Shown in pieces: positions 6,153-10,063 of a stretch of 10,063 bases of DNA. Below the pieces are notes generated by a model that was not told the DNA's origin, searched no databases, and was given only the letters and a program-made list of their open reading frames with translations. Position 1 is the first letter of the stretch; each line of letters begins with the position of its first letter. The stretch comes from Nonlabens sp. (GTDB lineage Bacteria > Bacteroidota > Bacteroidia > Flavobacteriales > Flavobacteriaceae). The DNA lies in NCBI GenBank assembly GCA_023301395.1, contig JALZUY010000266.1:1-10063 (forward strand), given 5' to 3'. The translations under genes and the position numbers were made by a program.

Positions 6153-6185
6153 CAAATATACTTGTGAAGTTTTATAATTTCCAAA
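6153..6185 (-). promoter_or_regulatory. Candidate Bacteroidetes-type promoter for the curli operon
   Basis: On the minus strand TTTG (6185-6182), a 21-nt spacer and TATATTTG (6160-6153) match the Bacteroidetes housekeeping pattern TTTG ... TAnnTTTG. Transcription would start near 6147, giving a leader of about 165 nt before the curlin 1 ATG. In such AT-rich DNA a chance match is possible. Confidence 0.45.
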
Positions 6186-6548
6186 TAATTGATCACAATA
6201 TAAATAACACACTAGTTCATAACCTTCATTTTTAGAGCAAAATCAGTACTTCTTACAGACTGTTAAAACTTTGTTAACATAGGTTTAAATCCATTAAATC
6301 ATATAAGAAAAACACCTCTTTTCTGCATTAAATTAACTATTGTTCAGTTATTTTGAATTCAAAAAACATAATCTCACAACATTATTTACGATATAAATAG
6401 TTCCTTTTCACCCATTAAAAGTTCACCATTTAATGTAATTCTATACTTCGTTAAGAAAAAGATAATAGCGAGAATTATAAATTTACAACTATTCCTTTAT
6501 ATCTGTAAGAATAAACCTTGTAATTGAGCTAAAATTAAATAATTAACA

Positions 6549-7321
6549 ATGGTTAAAAAATATTTTATCTTGTATTTATTACCTTAACCTTATTAGGTTG
6601 TTTTAGTGAGGATGAAAACTCATCCTTACCTGGTATCACAACAACTATTACTGCCATAACTAATAGTACAGCTATATCTGGTGGTAATATTACTAGTGGT
6701 GAGAATGAAATATTTTCGGTAGGAATATGCTGGAGTACACAAACACAGCCTACAGTAAATGATTTTATTCTTGAAGATAATTCAATAAATACGAACTTTG
6801 AATCTAATATGACAGGCCTTATACCCGACACTACATATTATGTGAGAGCATATGCTTCTAACAGCAATGGAATTAATTATGGAAATGAATTATCATTTAC
6901 AACTACAAACATGGTGGGTACTGTTCCATGTACAATTGCAGATAATAAACTACAACTTGTTGGATTAAATAATAATTACATTTATAACTCTGTAATATTT
7001 ACTACTTCTAGTGGAAGTTTAATTGTCGGTGATGTTGGATTTACTGCCAGTGGTTCTGGTTCAGACCTAAGAATTGAGTTTGATATTATTCCAGAAACTG
7101 GTATTTATCAAACAGCTAATATAGATGTCAACATTCCTAATGGTAAATGTATTGTAAACGGTACCTTTTTTAATCAAGGCTATAGAGCAGCTGCTGGACA
7201 TGATGTTTATGTGGAAAAAATGAGTGATGGTGTGTATCGAATGTCATTTTGTGATGTCCCATTTGGTACCGGAGACCCAAGTTTCTCTAGTTTCAACGCA
7301 GATGCTAATTTATCAAATTAA
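6549..7321 (+). CDS. Fn3-like surface lipoprotein, frameshifted in its signal peptide
   Basis: Predicted lipoprotein of unknown function. The ATG at 6549 reads MVKKYFILYLLP and stops at 6585-6587. One added base early in the gene, in the A6 run 6555-6560 or the following T run, would give MVKKIFYLVFITLTLLGC, a clear lipoprotein signal peptide with Cys18, and then 257 residues in total. After the lipobox, an Fn3-like module common in Bacteroidetes surface proteins follows: TAISGGNITSG, VGICWST, then MTGLIPDTTYYVRAYASNSN and YGNELSFTT. The last 130 residues, from about VGTVPC, form an unrecognised beta-rich domain with two further Cys and GHDVYVEKMSDGVYRMSFCD. Without correction, the first in-frame ATG is at 6809, giving a 170-residue product with no signal. 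The cause may be sequencing error, a real pseudogene or slippage. Divergent from the curli operon; no functional link is shown. Confidence 0.75.
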
Positions 7322-7325
7322 GATA

Positions 7326-7339
7326 AGCTGCAAGCAGCT
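7326..7339. repeat. Short dyad just after the lipoprotein gene
   Basis: AGCTGC-AA-GCAGCT is a perfect 6-bp-arm inverted repeat 4 bp after the stop codon. It has no T tract. It may help stabilise the 3' end, but could be chance. Confidence 0.3.
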
Positions 7340-7381
7340 CATTGAACTGATGATTATTTTAAAAAAAGTATTATAAATAAC

Positions 7382-7418
7382 ATAAAAGCCGCTCATTTAG
7401 TAAATGAGCGGCTTTTAT
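7382..7418. terminator. Bidirectional Rho-independent terminator between the lipoprotein gene and htpG
   Basis: Perfect 18-bp arms (7382-7399 and 7401-7418) around a central G at 7400, with a GC-rich core AGCCGCTC/GAGCGGCT and A/T flanks (ATAAAA and TTTTAT). In practice the loop would open to a few bases. The symmetry lets it act on both strands, as expected between two convergent genes; it begins 16 bp after the htpG stop. Confidence 0.85.
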
Positions 7419-7433
7419 CATTTTAAAGTTATC

Positions 7434-9326
7434 TTATTTAATCAACTCATAGCTTCTTTTTACAAATTCTGTAAGAGCTTCACCTTTTAATAGGCCTTGA
7501 GATAATTTTGCAAGATCCACAGATTGCTTAATAAGACCTTCTTTCTTCTCAGAAGAGCCCGCATTAAAGATTTCTTGAACTAGTGAATGATTTGCATTTA
7601 CCACTAGGTTATACATATCTGGCATATTACCAAAACCCATCATTCCTCCACCACCGCCAGATGCTTGCATTTCCTTCATACGGCGCATAAACTCTGGTTG
7701 AGTGATAATAAACGGAGCTGCATCACTACTCATAGCTTCTACTTGTACACTGTAGCTAGAGTCTGCAATAGTGTCTGTGATATTTTTTTGTAAAGTTTCT
7801 TTTTCCTCATCACTTAATTTAGAGATTTGATCATCATCTTTCTTAATCAAATTATCTACATGATCTGAATCTACTCTTACAAAAGAAATGTTCTCTTTAG
7901 AACCTTCTAACTTCTGCATTAAATGAGAGATAATAGGAGAATCTAATAATAACACTTCATATCCTTTGTCTACTGCGGCAGTAACATAACTATGTTGTGT
8001 TTCTCTATTAGAAGTATAAAGTATTACAGTTTTATCATCCTTATCAGTTTGTGTTGGTTTTATTTTCTCTATTAATTCATCCCATGTAAAATAAGAACCA
8101 CCTACTGTAGGGTATAGAGCAAACTTGTCTGCTTTTTCAAAGAATTTCTCCTCACTTAGCATTCCGTACTCAATGACAATTTTGATATCGTTCCACTTTT
8201 CTTCAAAAGCTGGACGGTCTTCATTGAATAGCGACTTTAACTTGTCAGCTACTTTACGGGTGATATAACTTGATATTTTCTTTACAGCGCCATCTGCCTG
8301 TAAATAGGAACGTGATACATTTAATGGAATATCTGGAGAATCTATTACTCCACGTAACATTGTTAAAAATTCTGGTACGATTCCTTCCACATTATCTGTT
8401 ACATACACTTGATTTTGGTACAACTGGATGCGATCCTTTTGCACATTCAAATCTTGTGTCATTTTAGGGAAATATAAAATCCCTGTAAGATTGAATGGAT
8501 AATCTACATTTAAGTGAATATTGAAAAGAGGATCTTCAAACTGCATAGGATACAACTCTCTATAGAACTCTTTATAATCTTTATCTTCAAGATCTGCTGG
8601 TTGCTTAGTCCATGCTGGACTAGGATTATTGATGATATTATCTACTTCTTGAGTAGGTGCTGCATCTTCTTCCTTAGCATCTTCTGGCTTTTCAAGAGTT
8701 TCAGTCTTTGTCCCAAACTTAATTGGAACTGGCATGAACTTGTTATACTTATTAAGTAATTCAGTTACTCGTGATTCTTCAAGAAACTCAGTTTCATCGT
8801 CTGAGATATGTAATACGATCTCAGTTCCAAAATCTTCCTTAGTCGCTGGTTCAATAGTATAATTAGGTGATCCATCACATGACCAGTGTACTGCTGGTGC
8901 ATCTTTAAAAGATTTTGTGATGATATCTACCTTATCTGCAACCATAAAAGCACTGTAGAATCCTAGACCAAAGTGTCCTATAATCCCACTATCCTTTGCC
9001 GTATCTTGATATTTCTCAAGAAACTCCTCAGCTCCAGAAAATGCAATTTCATTGATATACTTCTGTACCTCTTCCTCAGTCATACCTAGACCTTGATCTA
9101 TAATATGTAGTGTTTTTGCTTCTTTATCGATTTTCACCTCAATGCGTTGCTCACCTAACTCTACCGTTGCTTCACCTATTCTAGCAAGGTGTTGTAATTT
9201 AAGAGTAGCATCAGTTGCATTTGATATAAGTTCACGTAGAAAAATCTCGTGATCACTGTATAAAAACTTCTTAATAAGCGGGAAGATATTCTCCACAGCT
9301 ACGTTAATGGTTCCTTTTTGTGACAT
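7434..9326 (-). CDS. htpG: HtpG, bacterial Hsp90 chaperone
   Basis: Cytosolic ATP-dependent dimeric chaperone of 630 residues, the normal length for HtpG (E. coli 624). The start is ATG. In the N-terminal GHKL ATPase domain, the Mg/ATP helix is RELISNATDA (E32 and N36 the key residues), followed by DQGLGM (D77) and the lid/glycine segment GHFGLGFYSAF (117-127). The middle domain has LNVSRSYLQ, with R339 as the likely gamma-phosphate-contacting arginine, and VQKDRIQLYQNQVYVTD. Between N and M domains lies an acidic, flexible stretch (about 207-250). The C-terminal dimerisation domain contains a Gly/Met-rich insert (ASGGGGGMMGFGNMPDMYN, about 555-573) just before the VVNANH segment. It is a single-gene unit bounded by the terminator at 7382-7418 and a divergent intergenic region. 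Nothing ties it to the curli locus beyond position. All catalytic residues are present. Confidence 0.98.
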   Translation of the reverse strand: MSQKGTINVAVENIFPLIKKFLYSDHEIFLRELISNATDATLKLQHLARIGEATVELGEQRIEVKIDKEAKTLHIIDQGLGMTEEEVQKYINEIAFSGAEEFLEKYQDTAKDSGIIGHFGLGFYSAFMVADKVDIITKSFKDAPAVHWSCDGSPNYTIEPATKEDFGTEIVLHISDDETEFLEESRVTELLNKYNKFMPVPIKFGTKTETLEKPEDAKEEDAAPTQEVDNIINNPSPAWTKQPADLEDKDYKEFYRELYPMQFEDPLFNIHLNVDYPFNLTGILYFPKMTQDLNVQKDRIQLYQNQVYVTDNVEGIVPEFLTMLRGVIDSPDIPLNVSRSYLQADGAVKKISSYITRKVADKLKSLFNEDRPAFEEKWNDIKIVIEYGMLSEEKFFEKADKFALYPTVGGSYFTWDELIEKIKPTQTDKDDKTVILYTSNRETQHSYVTAAVDKGYEVLLLDSPIISHLMQKLEGSKENISFVRVDSDHVDNLIKKDDDQISKLSDEEKETLQKNITDTIADSSYSVQVEAMSSDAAPFIITQPEFMRRMKEMQASGGGGGMMGFGNMPDMYNLVVNANHSLVQEIFNAGSSEKKEGLIKQSVDLAKLSQGLLKGEALTEFVKRSYELIK

Positions 9327-9361
9327 AGTATGTTTTTGTTAATTTAAATTTAAAATATTTA

Positions 9362-9377
9362 CGCTTTCGCGAAAGCG
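9362..9377. repeat. GC-rich palindrome, second copy, in the htpG leader
   Basis: CGCTTTCGCGAAAGCG is a perfect 16-bp palindrome, identical to the core of the copy at 88-105. It sits 35 bp upstream of the htpG ATG, between the candidate promoter and the gene. It is intergenic here, in contrast with the csgG copy. As mRNA it would form a strong hairpin. Confidence 0.85.
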
Positions 9378-9413
9378 GGATCATTCATCTCCTATCTACA
9401 CTCAAAGGCAATA

Positions 9414-9446
9414 CCAAATCTTTAATAATGACAAGGTGACAGCAAA
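9414..9446 (-). promoter_or_regulatory. Candidate htpG promoter
   Basis: On the minus strand TTTG (9446-9443), a 21-nt spacer and AAGATTTG (9421-9414) match the Bacteroidetes TTTG ... TAnnTTTG pattern with one mismatch. The spacer length equals that of the candidate curli promoter. The leader would be about 80 nt and would include the palindrome. No heat-shock inverted repeat of the CIRCE type is present. Confidence 0.35.
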
Positions 9447-9474
9447 ACTGAAATAATAACAGCCATTGATGCCT

Positions 9475-9504
9475 ACCGATGATGTAATGAAACCTACCGA
9501 TTAT
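9475..9504. promoter_or_regulatory. Direct-repeat pair resembling a LytTR-type regulator site
   Basis: ACCGATGAT (9475-9483) and ACCGATTAT (9496-9504) are direct repeats exactly 21 bp apart, each embedded in a longer shared CCTACCGAT (9472-9480 and 9493-9501). LytTR-family regulators bind pairs of 9-bp direct repeats of about the form ACCGTTNAT at this spacing; each copy here fits at all but the fifth position. They lie 160-190 bp before the outer-membrane barrel gene, and upstream of htpG on the other side. Confidence 0.35.
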
Positions 9505-9662
9505 CAATTCCATATAGTAAACTCTATAGATGCCTATCATATTTGTGCCGTTCAAAATAAGAAGTACCGGTGAATGAGCAGTGGTATCAAGAATTAGCCA
9601 AAGGATTTTTATCATCGCTCTATCACTTAACTAACTATTAATCAAAACGTAAATTCTCCATT

Positions 9663-10063
9663 ATGAAAATTTTTAAACCATTACTACTCTTGATGATACT
9701 ACTGGTTAGTATTGTATCCTGGTCACAAGTAAACCATGCGACCGATAATTATTTACAAATCTCTCCTAGAATAGGTTATGATTTTCCTACGTACCATAAC
9801 AATACACCTTATATAGATTATAATGGTGGTCTTGAGGCTGGAATAAGTGTGGACTATTATTGGAACTGGATAGGTGTAGGAATAGATATAGATTATATTA
9901 AAAATAGTCCTGAAAGTATTTATCCTACGTCTGGATTATTAGATTTTGACGGTACGGCATTTACTACCTCTACCGTTACAGAAGATGGAATTACTAGAAT
10001 ATTCTATGGTATAGGACCAGACTTTCAATATCGTAACGCGAGTAGAAATTTCAGTGCTGAGTT
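9663..10063 (+). CDS. Outer-membrane beta-barrel protein, N-terminal part (runs off the window)
   Basis: The first 133 codons are open to the window end. The ATG at 9663 opens a Sec signal peptide, MKIFKPLLLLMILLVSIVSWS/Q, with cleavage near residue 21. The mature part begins YLQISPRIGYDFP and continues with alternating hydrophobic/aromatic strands and polar loops (YNGGLEAGISVDYYWNWIGV, GIDIDYIKNS, ITRIFYGIGPDFQYRNASRN), the pattern of an OmpA-like or small outer-membrane barrel. No C-terminal domain is visible, so it is unclear whether an OmpA peptidoglycan-binding domain follows. It is transcribed divergently from htpG. Function is not identifiable beyond an outer-membrane location. Confidence 0.75.
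   Translation, partial: MKIFKPLLLLMILLVSIVSWSQVNHATDNYLQISPRIGYDFPTYHNNTPYIDYNGGLEAGISVDYYWNWIGVGIDIDYIKNSPESIYPTSGLLDFDGTAFTTSTVTEDGITRIFYGIGPDFQYRNASRNFSAE

Larger units (their letters stand above)
5983..6548. other. Divergent intergenic region between the curli operon and the lipoprotein gene
   Basis: About 570 bp of very AT-rich sequence with no credible ORF. The curli-proximal third holds the shared leader element, three dyads (6027-6115) and a candidate minus-strand promoter (6153-6185). The remainder up to 6548 must carry the plus-strand promoter for the lipoprotein gene. The nearest match seen is TATATCTG at 6498-6505, without a matching upstream TTTG, so it is not called. No tRNA or other structured RNA was recognised. 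Confidence 0.6.
9327..9662. other. Divergent intergenic region between htpG and the outer-membrane barrel gene
   Basis: 336 bp without a credible gene. It holds, in order, an A/T-rich htpG leader, the 16-bp palindrome (9362-9377), a candidate htpG promoter (9414-9446) and direct repeats (9475-9504). The stretch 9505-9662 contains further partial CCG-containing copies and the A/T-rich leader of the plus-strand gene. No convincing plus-strand TAnnTTTG promoter was found. Confidence 0.6.

Noticed and set aside
6565..6831. Minus-strand frame of 88 codons over the lipoprotein 5' half
   Set aside because: It is antisense to the Fn3-like domain, whose sequence matches a known family pattern; no signal or motif in the antisense product.
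7382..7418. Long inverted repeat as an insertion-sequence end
   Set aside because: It is a single hairpin between convergent genes with A/T flanks, fully explained as a bidirectional terminator; no transposase is nearby.
9385..9615. Minus-strand frame of 76 codons upstream of htpG
   Set aside because: It covers the repeats and promoter candidate, has no recognisable features, and stops before htpG.

Overview
The window looks like chromosomal DNA from a marine Flavobacteriia-type Bacteroidetes. It is AT-rich and starts are preceded by A/T-rich sequence rather than Shine-Dalgarno motifs. Two candidate promoters resemble the Bacteroidetes TTTG / TAnnTTTG pattern. The cell-surface proteins are of Bacteroidetes type: a lipoprotein with a YYVRAYA-type Fn3-like domain, an HtpG with a Gly/Met-rich insert, and an outer-membrane barrel. 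Genus cannot be fixed from the sequence.

Bases 55-5982 (all minus strand) hold a curli-type functional amyloid locus. In transcription order it is: large curlin 1 (5982-4702), large curlin 2 (4592-3330), a five-repeat CsgB-like minor curlin (3263-2757), csgE (2750-2022), csgF (2011-1592) and csgG (1575-55). Curlins would cross the inner membrane by Sec, be handled in the periplasm by CsgE, leave through the CsgG lipoprotein channel and be anchored and nucleated at the surface with CsgF and the minor curlin. The arrangement departs from the enterobacterial model. Both fibre subunits are about 400 residues with some 28 curlin strand units. CsgE carries an N-terminal domain that looks like the CsgC/CsgH amyloid-inhibitor fold. 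CsgG is extended by a predicted eight-stranded OmpA-type barrel and a strongly basic tail. Hairpins just upstream of curlin 2 and of the CsgB-like gene suggest that attenuation sets subunit ratios.

Bases 5983-6548 are a divergent intergenic region with a candidate minus-strand promoter and three dyads in the presumed curlin leader. Bases 6549-7321 (plus strand) encode a predicted Fn3-like surface lipoprotein whose signal peptide is out of frame by one base. A strong bidirectional hairpin terminator (7382-7418) separates it from convergent htpG (9326-7434). Bases 9327-9662 are a second divergent intergenic region, with a 16-bp GC-rich palindrome that also occurs inside csgG and a pair of LytTR-like direct repeats 21 bp apart. 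The window ends in the first 133 codons of an outer-membrane beta-barrel protein (from 9663).

The strongest candidates for something new are the CsgC/CsgH-like domain fused to CsgE, the barrel and basic tail fused to CsgG, and the attenuator-before-each-subunit layout.
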